Below, piece after piece: positions 17,453 to 26,700 of a DNA stretch of 64,000 bases (positions are counted from its first letter, which is position 1; each line of letters opens with the position of its first letter). The notes beneath the pieces are model-generated. The model worked only from the letters and a program-made list of their open reading frames with translations, was not told where the DNA came from and searched no databases. The stretch is from Paenibacillus riograndensis SBR5 (lineage in GTDB: Bacteria > Bacillota > Bacilli > Paenibacillales > Paenibacillaceae). The translations under genes and the position numbers were made by a program. Location: positions 1,255,001 to 1,319,000 of the forward strand of contig NZ_LN831776.1 in the NCBI RefSeq assembly GCF_000981585.1, in the 5' to 3' direction.

Positions 17453-18715
17453 ATGTCTTTTTTCAACCGGTTTAAGAAAAAGAATCAGCCGCAGGCGCGG
17501 CCGCTTTTTTATGATATTGTCTGTCCGTATTGCTTCACGCGGTTCGAACCGGAGGATGTGGTATTCCGGGCCATGCACAGCCGCGAGGATGATGAGAATT
17601 ATGCGCTGGGCGAAGACGATGCACTGAACAAATACCGCGAGCGCTTCGGCCTCGATACGGTTGATGATATGGAGGCTATACTGAATCCGGCGGATATTCC
17701 GGAAGAGTACCACCACTATACCGACAATGTGCTGACCGGTCTTACAGACCGCTATGGCGTGCTTACCCGCAGACGGCTCTGTCCGTCCTGCCATAATGAG
17801 CTGCCCGTGACTGCGGGCAAGGTGCCAAGCAATATTATCTCCATCATCGGCGCATCCCAGGTCGGGAAGTCGGTGTATATGACCTCGTTGATCCATACGC
17901 TGCAGCATACGACGGCGGGACATTTTGACGCGGCCTGCATGCCGCTGAATGCCGAGATCAGCCGCAAGTTCCGCACGCTGTACGAAGAACCGCTGTTCGA
18001 GCGGGGGGATTTGCTGGCTTCGACCCAGAAGGAAAAGATGCAGGAGCCGTTTATTTTCCAATTTGTGTTCAAGGATGAGTCCAAGCCCCCGCTGACGCTT
18101 GTATTCTTCGATGTCGCCGGTGAAGGGATGGTCGATCAGGATTATCTCGGGCTGCATGGCCAGCATATCAAGAACTCCGCCGGGATTCTGTTCATGGTTG
18201 ACCCGCTGCAGATCCGTTCCATCCGCGAGAAAATCCGGATCAATTTCGGGGACCGCCCCGGCGAATGGGTCTCCCAGTATGACGAGCCGCGGGATGTGGT
18301 GCTGACCATGTTCGGTGATTTCATCGCCTACCAGGAGAAGAGCAAAACCGATATCCCGACAGCGGTCGTACTCGCCAAAAGCGACATGCTGCATTCGCTC
18401 AAGGATGAGGACGGCGATTACATCAAGTCCAACAGCAATGTGTTCAACAACTATGTGCACCGCAAAACGCTGAATCTGGACGAGTTCCACAACATCGACG
18501 GCGAAATCCGCCGCTTCATAGAGAAGGTGGACCGCCCGTTCAAGGACACGATGGATGTGTATTTTGCGAACACGGGGTATTTTGCCGTATCGGCACTGGG
18601 CAGCAATCCGGTGAATCAGAAGGTGGAGGGTGTGGTCAGTCCAATCCGGGTGGACGAGCCTTTTATCTGGCTGCTGCACAAGCTGAATTACATTGAGGGG
18701 AGCGACGGGCCGTGA
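17453..18715 (+). CDS. zinc-ribbon P-loop GTPase of the vWA/tubulin locus
   Basis: A 420-residue soluble protein. Two cysteine pairs, CPYC (24-27) and CPSC (about 113-116), probably form a split zinc ribbon. A P-loop GASQVGKS follows near residues 133-140, then a Walker-B/switch segment FFDVAGEG near 220, and AKSD near 308 in the place of the GTPase NKxD motif. This order fits the TRAFAC-class 'double-GTPase' style families found beside GTPase-associated proteins. AGGAGG lies seven bases before the ATG. Its stop overlaps the GTG start of the next gene (GTGA), a strong sign that the two products act together. GTP preference is inferred from the AKSD motif. Confidence 0.8.
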   Translation: MSFFNRFKKKNQPQARPLFYDIVCPYCFTRFEPEDVVFRAMHSREDDENYALGEDDALNKYRERFGLDTVDDMEAILNPADIPEEYHHYTDNVLTGLTDRYGVLTRRRLCPSCHNELPVTAGKVPSNIISIIGASQVGKSVYMTSLIHTLQHTTAGHFDAACMPLNAEISRKFRTLYEEPLFERGDLLASTQKEKMQEPFIFQFVFKDESKPPLTLVFFDVAGEGMVDQDYLGLHGQHIKNSAGILFMVDPLQIRSIREKIRINFGDRPGEWVSQYDEPRDVVLTMFGDFIAYQEKSKTDIPTAVVLAKSDMLHSLKDEDGDYIKSNSNVFNNYVHRKTLNLDEFHNIDGEIRRFIEKVDRPFKDTMDVYFANTGYFAVSALGSNPVNQKVEGVVSPIRVDEPFIWLLHKLNYIEGSDGP

Positions 18716-21700
18716 ACAGATTTTCAGGGTCCATGATCGCCCAGCAGATGTATACCCGGGAACGGCGTGGTGTGTACCGGGCGACAGAAGGATTCGATAC
18801 GGTAGCGAAGTCGGAGAGCCTGGACAATAATTTTGTCAAAAAAATTCTGCATCCCTTCTGTCTTTACGATGCTCCGGCAGAGCTGGCGGCACGCGGCGAG
18901 AAGAATGAGGAACTGTACCCTGCTGCGCTGCATCTGTTCCATACGGAAACAAATGATACGGTAATCGGGCAGAGCCGGTATTTGGCGGCGGATTTCACGG
19001 GTCAGCGGAGCGCTTTTTTTGCCCATAATTTCGTGGTGCCGCCCATCCGTTCGGAGGAAATTCTGGAGGGTTACGGAGACTGGCTTCATGCGGATTTTGC
19101 CGGGAGCTATGCGGGAGAGCTGGGCGGAACGCTGCCGGAGCTTTCGGCTATCCCTGTGTCACAGCGGGAGCAGAAGCCCCATCCGTTAAGTATCCTGCGC
19201 GGGCTTGGCATCACGGAGGAATTGTTCAAGACGCTGCTGCAGGCGGTGATGATCTCCGTGGCCGGCAAAAAAAAGCTGTACATAGCCCTGGACGTTCCGA
19301 TCGGAGAGCTGTCGCGGCGCGCGGTAGAGCTGACGGAGGTTCTTTTCAGGGCGCTGCCTTATGATTTCCGCCGCAGGCTGGGTGTGATCACCTATGCCAA
19401 TGAGCCGAAAAGCCGCAAATATATTCATCTGACCTTCGTGGAAAAAGGCTCGCTCCGCCCGGGCGACCGCAGCATTGAGAAGGATTTTGTATTCGATCTG
19501 GCAGCGGGCCGGGTGCTGGGTGCCGACTTTGGCGATACGCAGCAGCCGTTTGCAGAGCTGGCCTGGAAAACACTGCAAGAGCCGGAACGCGGGCTGGAGG
19601 ATTTTGCGCGTTTTGCTGACTCGCTGCTGCCCGGGGAGAGTGTGGAGCGCAAGCTGTCGCTCGCGCTGTACAATGAGCTGGCGGTATTTTATGAAATTGA
19701 GCAGGGCAATGAGAGTCTGTACACCGGGAATAAGCAGGCTGTGCTGGGCGGATTGCTGGCCTACCTGAAGCCGGAGGGTGCGCTTGAAGCACGGGTGCGG
19801 CTGAACGATATGTTCCTGGAGCGGTTTGACCGCGAATATGACCTGATCCGCCAAAAAGGCGTGCCAGTGCCGGAGATTATGGAGCGGTTTGTGGAGTATT
19901 TTGCGCTGAAGGGCCATAACTACCGGGTCAAAATCGTGGATTATTTCATTAACGGCATGCTCAATGCCCAGTCTGCGGGCCGTGAAGATGCGCTGGCAGC
20001 GGCTTACGGCATTATTGAGAGCAATGACGAGCTTAGTGCGTCTTTTTTCAAAAGAGTGCTGGCCCAGCCTGTATTCCGCCGGGCACTGCTGGAGCCTTAC
20101 ATGGAATCCCGGCTGTCTGCGGCGGCAAGCCCGGCGGATATTTTGCGTTTTGTGACACATTGGGGCCGGTTCCTGCCTGAAGCACTGCAGCAGTCTTTTG
20201 TCCGGGACACAGTGAAGGAGTATCTGCTGGAGAAGCTCCAGCAAAGTCCCAATCCGGTGGGAGAGGTAGCGGCGATCCATGATTCGGTGGATAAAGCGGA
20301 AAAGGAACGCCGCAGAGGCAGCGGTATGTATCCCGAAGTCCTGCTGCTGCTGGAGGAGCTGATGACGGCTTCGGACCGTTTCCTGCTGAACCGGGTGTCG
20401 CTGGAGGAACTGACGCAGGAGCAGCTGCTGGATATTTCTTTTTTGCGCTACCGCGATGCTGCCGACTGGCAGCCGCCGCTGGATTCCATTACCCGGCGGA
20501 AGGCGAACGCCCTCCGGGCTGCTTACCGGTGGTTCGGGGAGGAGAAGCCGACGGAGGAGATTTTTGCCGGGCTCTCGCCGAGAGAGCTCGATGATGTGCA
20601 GCTGCTCGGACGGCGCTGGCTGAAGGAATCCCGCAGTATTGAACCGTTCGAACGGCTGCCGCTGGCCTTTTATCACAGCAGTGAGCGCCAGGACGGGCCT
20701 CTGGATTATGAGACGCTTATGGAGCTGGTGAAACGCAAGGCGGGGGATAACAAGGAGACGGTCTACCGTTTCCTGGCTTGGTCGCAGGGGAATCCGCTAT
20801 TTTCCATTTCGAATAAAAAGCTGTGGCCGGGTTACCGCCGGGCCATCTTGAAGTACTTCCAGAGCAGTGACCGCGAGGCGTTCAAGAGCCGCGATTTCCG
20901 CAAAAGCTATGCCGCCGCCGCAGGTCCGGCACTGCAAAATGTCTACAACGAAGCGCGCTCCCAGCTGGCTTCGCCGCTGGCGCGGTGGGTCAGCCGCAGC
21001 CGATTTCAAATCCTGATCTCCGGCTGCATCCTGGGCATTGTGCTGATTGGCGCGATTATTGCCATCAGCCTGCTCCGGCCGGACCCTGCGGACACGGCCA
21101 AGCCGGCGGGCAGTGCACTGCCCAGCGCCACGGGCGGGGCCGGCGCGCTGGCTCCTGCCGCCGTCCGGCTGGGCGGCGGGGACACGGGCAGCGGCCTGGT
21201 GTTCACCTTTGCCGCTGCGGCTGACTGCTCCGCCTTCAAGCCGGCGGAGATCAGCGTAGTGTCCTCCGGCGATGTCACGGAGGACTACCAGGTCACGGGT
21301 ACGACCAGCAATTGCCTGGTCGCATCGGGTGAAGCGGCTGCGGGTACGGCAGCCGCTGGCCCGGACACCGGCGCGGACGCGAGTGCGCCGGTCGGGTCTG
21401 ACAGCGGCGCGGATGCCGCCGCTGGGGCAAAGGGCGCGAAGGCAAGCGCGCCCGCAGGGACTGACGGCGCCGCCGCAGGGGCGGGCGACGGAAGTGAGGA
21501 CGGCGCAGACGCAGGCGCCGTCACCCAAGGGCCCGTCGGCGGGAATGCCGGCGGGGCCACGCCTTCACCGGCAGCGGGCGGCACCGCGCCGGAAGCCCCC
21601 GGAGCCTCGGGAGCGGTGCCGGAGGCACCCGCGTACGAGGTGACCGTGCAGCTGGAGGCCGGCGCGAAGCTGGTCGCAGGCGACATGGTCATCGCCGGGG

Positions 21701-21825
21701 AGTACAAGCTGACCCTGCAGCCGGCCTCAGGCGCGGCAGCAAGCAACCCTCCGGGCGCCGGAGTGGATGCCTCTCCAAGCCCTGAGCCATCCCCCACAGC
21801 AACGGGGGATACAACAACCGAATGA
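18712..21825 (+). CDS. GTPase-associated protein 1-like membrane protein (GAP1-N2 type)
   Basis: A 1037-residue protein. The N-terminal 270 residues (QQMYTRERRGVYRATEGFDTVAKS, DNNFVKKILHPFCLYDAP) match the pattern I know for 'GTPase-associated protein 1, N-terminal domain type 2'. The middle is long and helical. One membrane helix lies near 765-788 (ILISGCILGIVLIGAIIAISLL). It is followed by an outside region of about 250 residues, mostly Ala/Gly/Asp low complexity with small beta segments (YEVTVQLEAGAKLVAGDMVIAGEYKLTL). The GTG start overlaps the GTPase stop by four bases. Whether it regulates the GTPase, despite the family name, is not proven. It is the last gene of the locus; a strong terminator follows. 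Confidence 0.75.
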   Translation: MNRFSGSMIAQQMYTRERRGVYRATEGFDTVAKSESLDNNFVKKILHPFCLYDAPAELAARGEKNEELYPAALHLFHTETNDTVIGQSRYLAADFTGQRSAFFAHNFVVPPIRSEEILEGYGDWLHADFAGSYAGELGGTLPELSAIPVSQREQKPHPLSILRGLGITEELFKTLLQAVMISVAGKKKLYIALDVPIGELSRRAVELTEVLFRALPYDFRRRLGVITYANEPKSRKYIHLTFVEKGSLRPGDRSIEKDFVFDLAAGRVLGADFGDTQQPFAELAWKTLQEPERGLEDFARFADSLLPGESVERKLSLALYNELAVFYEIEQGNESLYTGNKQAVLGGLLAYLKPEGALEARVRLNDMFLERFDREYDLIRQKGVPVPEIMERFVEYFALKGHNYRVKIVDYFINGMLNAQSAGREDALAAAYGIIESNDELSASFFKRVLAQPVFRRALLEPYMESRLSAAASPADILRFVTHWGRFLPEALQQSFVRDTVKEYLLEKLQQSPNPVGEVAAIHDSVDKAEKERRRGSGMYPEVLLLLEELMTASDRFLLNRVSLEELTQEQLLDISFLRYRDAADWQPPLDSITRRKANALRAAYRWFGEEKPTEEIFAGLSPRELDDVQLLGRRWLKESRSIEPFERLPLAFYHSSERQDGPLDYETLMELVKRKAGDNKETVYRFLAWSQGNPLFSISNKKLWPGYRRAILKYFQSSDREAFKSRDFRKSYAAAAGPALQNVYNEARSQLASPLARWVSRSRFQILISGCILGIVLIGAIIAISLLRPDPADTAKPAGSALPSATGGAGALAPAAVRLGGGDTGSGLVFTFAAAADCSAFKPAEISVVSSGDVTEDYQVTGTTSNCLVASGEAAAGTAAAGPDTGADASAPVGSDSGADAAAGAKGAKASAPAGTDGAAAGAGDGSEDGADAGAVTQGPVGGNAGGATPSPAAGGTAPEAPGASGAVPEAPAYEVTVQLEAGAKLVAGDMVIAGEYKLTLQPASGAAASNPPGAGVDASPSPEPSPTATGDTTTE

Positions 21826-21857
21826 GACGACGCTTCTCGAAGCAGCTTTGACACATT

Positions 21858-21916
21858 AACCTGAAGAGCATGATATGCCGAAAAAGTGAGGCTTATCATG
21901 CTCTTCAGGTTTTTAT
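21858..21916 (+). terminator. long-stem terminator after the vWA/tubulin/GTPase locus
   Basis: An 18-bp perfect stem (AACCTGAAGAGCATGATA against its complement) with an 18-base loop is followed by TTTATT. It lies 33 bases past the last stop codon of the locus. Confidence 0.85.
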
Positions 21917-21952
21917 TGATTTCTCCGAAAGCAGGCTCCAGCGTTGAATAAG

Positions 21953-22027
21953 AGGTAAAAGTACCTTTGATTTCTCCAAAAGTGGACTCCAGCGTGGAAT
22001 GAGAGGTAAAAGTACCTTTGATTTCTT
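21953..22027 (+). repeat. two-copy 51-bp repeat with a GGTAAAAGTACC core
   Basis: GAGGTAAAAGTACCTTTGAT occurs at 21953 and 22004, exactly 51 bp apart. The intervening bases (TTCTCC, CCAGCGT) also resemble those before the first copy. The core matches the hairpin core of the six-copy array at 59752-60031. Confidence 0.65.
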
Positions 22028-22160
22028 CGCAGAGTGCTATAGCCTCGTTTGAGTTTGTTTTGGATTGGGGAAGTATAGCCTCTACTTTATTGTGCTTCAG
22101 AATCATACAGAGTCGGGAAGTAGCTTAGTGCTAATCGTTTGAAGGACAAACTTGTCTAGA

Positions 22161-22643
22161 AACAACGGCAGAAATGCCGTTGTTAGGCGCACCGAGTCTA
22201 GAAATGTTAGAAACAACGGCAGAAATGCCGTTGTTAGGCGCACCGAGTCTAGAAATGTTAGAAACAACAGCAGAAATGCCGTTGTTAGGCGCACCGAGTC
22301 TAGAAATGTTGGAAACAACGGCAGAAATGCCGTTGTTGTGCACGCCGAGTCTGGAAATGTTGGAAACAACGGCAGAAATGCCGTTGTTAGGCGCACCGAG
22401 TCTAGAAATGTTAGAAACAACGGCAGAAAAGCCGTTGTTAGGCGCACTGAGTCTGGAACTGTTGGAAACAACGGCAGAAATGCCGTTGTTAGGCGCACCG
22501 AGTCTAGAAATGTTAGAAACAACGGTAGAAATGCCGTTGTTGTGCACGCCGAGTCTAGAAATGTTAGAAACAACGGCAGAAATGCCGTTGTTGTGCGCAC
22601 CGAGGCCGAAACTGGTGGATACAACGGCAGAAATACCGTTGTT
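22161..22643. repeat. ten-copy 51-bp tandem array of hairpins
   Basis: Hairpins with arms AACAACGGCA / TGCCGTTGTT and a GAAA loop begin at 22161 and recur every 51 bp through 22620. The 27-bp spacers are near identical (GGCGCACCGAGTCTAGAAAT). Single-base changes occur in several copies. Because 51 is a multiple of three and stop codons are lacking, long artificial ORFs of 17-residue repeats appear on both strands. This is not CRISPR, since the spacers do not vary. Confidence 0.9.
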
Positions 22644-22766
22644 ACCGCCGCTGCTATAAGGTTGCTGTTAACAGGAATTTCTAAGTTGAAAGTTACCTAA
22701 TTACTGCACGCCCTCAACGATTGCCGCATAGACACATTATCTGGATAGCCGCCTAACACTTGTTGT

Positions 22767-23030
22767 ATAAGTCCCAACTACCAATATACCAGCCAACGGT
22801 TTCTGTATAGTCCCAACTGCCCTGACAACGATCCAACAGTTGCCGGCCCGACACTCGATTAAGTCCCAACTACCAGTATACCAGCCAACGGTTTCTGTAT
22901 AGTCCCAACTGCCCTGACAACGATCCAATATTCGCTGCCCCATCGTTCGTTAAGTCCCAACTATCCTTATACTAGCCAACAGTTGCTGTATATTCTCAAC
23001 AGTCCGTACAAATGATCCGACGGCTGCTGA
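22767..23030 (+). repeat. imperfect 90-bp tandem repeat
   Basis: GTCCCAACT recurs at 22771, 22810, 22863, 22902 and 22953, alternating 39 and about 52 bp. A second motif, CCAACGGTT or CCAACAGTT, is interleaved with the same rhythm. The longest identical block is about 60 bp, covering ACCAGCCAACGGTTTCTGTA and flanks. From 23031 to 23383 I see only AT- and GC-mixed non-coding sequence leading to the riboswitch. Confidence 0.7.
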
Positions 23031-23383
23031 ACTGCTAGTCACAAGGTGCTTGTTACAAGCTGCTCCTCACAAGGTGCTGCTCTGCATTGACGGTTATGGC
23101 TGGGAGTCGTTGGATTTTTTCACTATTACTGTGGATGGACATTCATGCCGCCCATTGGCGGCACTTCAGACGATGCAATCCCGGAGAAGGCCCCCAATTT
23201 GGCTTCGCCAAATTCGAGGCTTCCATAACCATGTTGTATGAATCGGACATCGTTATTTCAGGATGGAATAATAGCTGGAGAGGGTGGAGTACTTTTTGCA
23301 CCCGCTAAGAAACAGCTTCTCTATAGACATACAAGGGAATACTAGATATGATTATGGATATTAAAATTTAATAGTTAAGAGAG

Positions 23384-23555
23384 AGGTGCCGGTTCGATGC
23401 GTAGCATCAGAAATCGGCTTAAAAGGGAAGCACGGTGCAAATCCGGCGCGGTCCCGCCACTGTAAATGCGGAGCGGCTCTTAGAGCGGCCACTGTCCGGC
23501 TGTAAGGATGGGAAGGCCAAGAGCAGCGATGAGGCATAAGCCAGGAGACCTGCCT
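23384..23555 (+). promoter_or_regulatory. cobalamin riboswitch
   Basis: The conserved elements occur in order: GGTGCC near 23385, AAAAGGGAAGC, GGTGCAAATCCG, GCGGTCCCGCCACTGTAA, and AAGCCAGGAGACCTGCC at the 3' end. This is the AdoCbl-type aptamer. It is followed about 110 bases later by a terminator and then by the SLH/DUF4430 surface protein, so cobalamin should switch that gene off. Confidence 0.95.
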
Positions 23556-23661
23556 TTTTCGTGAACGTTTCTATTCTTCGTGGGGTAAGAATGCGGAACA
23601 TATGCAAATGGATGAAGTCTGGAGCTTCGAGCACCGCAGCCTTCCAATTTGTATTCTTCCC

Positions 23662-23692
23662 GGCCGCCCTGAACAAGGGCGGTCTTTATGTT
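23662..23692 (+). terminator. expression-platform terminator of the cobalamin riboswitch
   Basis: CCGCCCT pairs with AGGGCGG around GAACA, then TCTTTATGTT. It lies between the aptamer and the ribosome site of the surface protein, the usual place for transcriptional control. Confidence 0.75.
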
Positions 23693-23755
23693 GTCCCGGC
23701 TGTCCTCTGCAAAGCAGTACAAGCATTTATTTTATGACAAGGAAAGAGGTTGACG

Positions 23756-26700
23756 ATGAAGACATTTTATTCTGCCAAGTCTTTTGTGCTTGGTCTGGTC
23801 TTATTGCTGGTAATTTCGGTTACGGGTACCGCGGTGGTTCCGGCGGGACAGGCTTTTGCCGCAGCGGAAGCCACTGTTAACACAGGCACGGACAGTGTCA
23901 CGGACGCAGTATATGCTGCGGATACTTTTGCGGAAGGAAAAGCTGGCGCTTCCTTGGCTGCAGCGGATAACGGGGGACAGGTAACTGTCTCGCAGGCAAC
24001 GTATTCGGCTGCAGAATATATACTCAGCGGCGGCGTAACATCGGAGTGGCAGGCGATCGGGCTGGCCCAGGCGGGCTACCGGGTACCGGACAGCTACGTC
24101 CAGTCATTAGCGAAAAAAGTACAGACAGCGGGAGGCAGCTTCCCGAATGTGACGGATTATGCGCGGATTGTGCTGGCTGTGCGGGCGGTCGGCGGCGATC
24201 CGGCGAATTTTGCCGGCAGCGGTTCTGAAGCGGGCTTCAATCTGCTGGAGCGCATCTATAACAGCGACAATATCAGCGGCCAGCCGCTGAATGCGCCAGT
24301 CTACGCGCTGCTCGCGCTGGACTCCGGCAGCTACACGATTCCCGGTGACGCCAAATGGAACCAGACGTCGCTGCTGAGCGAAATTCTGTCCAAGCAAAAT
24401 AGCGATGGCGGGTTTGCTTTGTTCACGGGGGCGAGCGATCCGGATATGACGGCCATAGTCCTGACCGCACTCGCTGCCCACAAGAATGACCCTGCTGTGG
24501 CAACAGCGGGACAAAAAGCAGTAGCCTGGCTGGCAGCCAAGCAGGACAGCAGCGGCGGCTACGGAGACAGCAGTGAAAGTGCGGCCCAGGCCATAATCGG
24601 TCTGTCCTCCTTTGGTGTAGACCCAGCCAGCGGCGAGTTTACTAAAAATGAAACAGGCTTGCTGAATCGGCTGCTGAGCTTCAGACTGGCCAGTGGAGCT
24701 TTTGCTCATAACCAGGGCGGCAGCGCCAATGCGCTGGCTACCGAGCAAGGCCTGCAGGCCCTGGTGGCCTACAATCTGTTCAGCGGTGGTACGAACGGCA
24801 AGCTGTATGACTTTTCGAAGCCGGTAGCGCAGAACCCTCTCGTCTATGTGCCGCTCACGATTGAAGGGCCTGAGCAGACGCTGGGCCAAGGCAGCGCCTA
24901 CGCTGGGAACGTACTCGAAGCACTGGAAAAAGTAGCCGCAGCGAACAGTCTGCCGATTACGAATCCTTCCGGCGCTTATGTTACTGGCATTGGCAGCATT
25001 TATGCCGGAGCTACCGGCGGCTATGACGGCTGGATGTACGCCGTGTCTCGCGGCGGGGAATGGGCCAGCGTTGATGTAGGTATGAAAGACTTCAAGCTGA
25101 AGGAGTCTGACCGGGTACTGGTTTATTATGCGGGCAGCGCTACGCAGCTTGTCGATAAAGTGGCCCTTTCCAACGCACAGCCAAGAGAGGGTGAAGCTTT
25201 TACCGTCACAGTCACCCAAAAAACATGGGTATGGGATGGCTCCGCTTCCAACCCGGTAACTTCAAGAGCCGCCGGTGTGCAGGTGACGATTGGTGGCAAG
25301 ACGGCAACAACAGATAAAGACGGTAAAGCCGAGTTTCCAGAGGGCTTCGCTGCAGAAGACTACACACTTGCTGTTACAGGATACGTTGCAGAGAAGGCGC
25401 CCAAGATTGCAAAATATACACAGACGCTTAAGGTAGCCCCTCTCAATGTAAAAGCCACAGTATCGGTCGAAGGTCCGCAAGGCCCTATCGCCGAAGGCAC
25501 ACTGGAAGCGTCTGACGCGCTGGACGCCCTCAAGAAGCTGGCGGCATCCGGCAATATTCCGCTGGACATCACAGAGTCTTCTTTTGGCAGCTATGTCTCG
25601 GGCATCAATGGAATCCAGAGCGGAACATATGACGGGTATTGGAGCTTTGTGGTTTCCCGCGGCGGGGAGTGGATTTATCCGTCTGTAGGGATGGGAGCCT
25701 TCGTCCTTCAGCCTTCCGATCATGTGCTGGTCTATTACGGCGGGGGAGCTACCCAGGTTGTCAACTCCGTAACGCTCTCCGCTGCCCAGCCTAAACCGGG
25801 CGAAGCGTTCACAGTAAACGTTGCCCAGAAGCAGTGGGTATGGAACGATAAGACATATACCTCTGATCCGGTGGTTACACCAGCAGCAGGCGTACAAGTG
25901 ACCATTGGCAGCACAACCGTAACAACGGATCAAAAGGGCGCAGCTACCATCGATAACGGCTTGCCTGCGGGTGCGTATAAGATTGCCGTGACGGGATATG
26001 TTGCGGACAGCACGCCGAAGATCGTCCGCTACACGCAGCCGCTGACTATTTCTGATCCGGTAGTGGTGCCTCAGCCGGCATCGGCAACGATTTCGGTTAT
26101 CGGCGACAGTGCTAAAGGGACTATTCTGTCCAGCACCACAGTAGCTCTAAATGCCGGAGAAACAGCGTATAGTCTGCTGATCCGCCAGCTGGGAAGCCGG
26201 GTGACTGCGACAACCTCCGGTGGAAGCATGTATGTCGTTGCTATCGATGGCCTGAAAGAGTTTGACCGGGGGCCAAAAAGCGGCTGGAAGTATTCCGTCA
26301 ATGGCAGCGATCCTGGATTCAGTGCCGGGGATTACAAATTGAACAATGGGGATGTGCTTGTCTGGTACTATACGACAGATTATGATATTCCTTCGGCAGG
26401 TACAGGCGGTCTCTCCGGAAACACAGGAAGCACGGGAGGTGCGGGAAGCGTCGGCATCGCAGTTGACAACACCCTCCCGCTGAACCAGGTGGGACAGACG
26501 ACAGCTGTTACGAATTCAGGTGCACCCATGACAGCGTCTGAGGCGGCAGCTTTGGGTCAAAAATTAACGGCCAACACGGCAGCCTTCGAACAGGAAGTTA
26601 CTTCAGGTGCGGGAGCGGCTTTGAAGGACAGCGGCGGCGAGGTGCAGCTGCTGATTCCGGCCGGGGCAGTCTCCGGAACAGTGAAGATCAGCATGAAGGA

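Noticed and set aside
17438..18679. 413-codon ORF on the minus strand
   Set aside because: Antisense to the GTPase gene, which has P-loop and zinc-ribbon motifs.
22161..22643. CRISPR array
   Set aside because: Spacers between hairpins are nearly identical and no cas genes are present.
22152..22700. ORFs of 140-180 codons in several frames with 17-residue repeats
   Set aside because: They arise because the 51-bp unit is a multiple of three and lacks stops in those frames; no ribosome site or unique sequence supports a gene.
24107..25219. 370-codon ORF on the minus strand
   Set aside because: Antisense to the surface-protein gene, with no ribosome site or recognisable domain.
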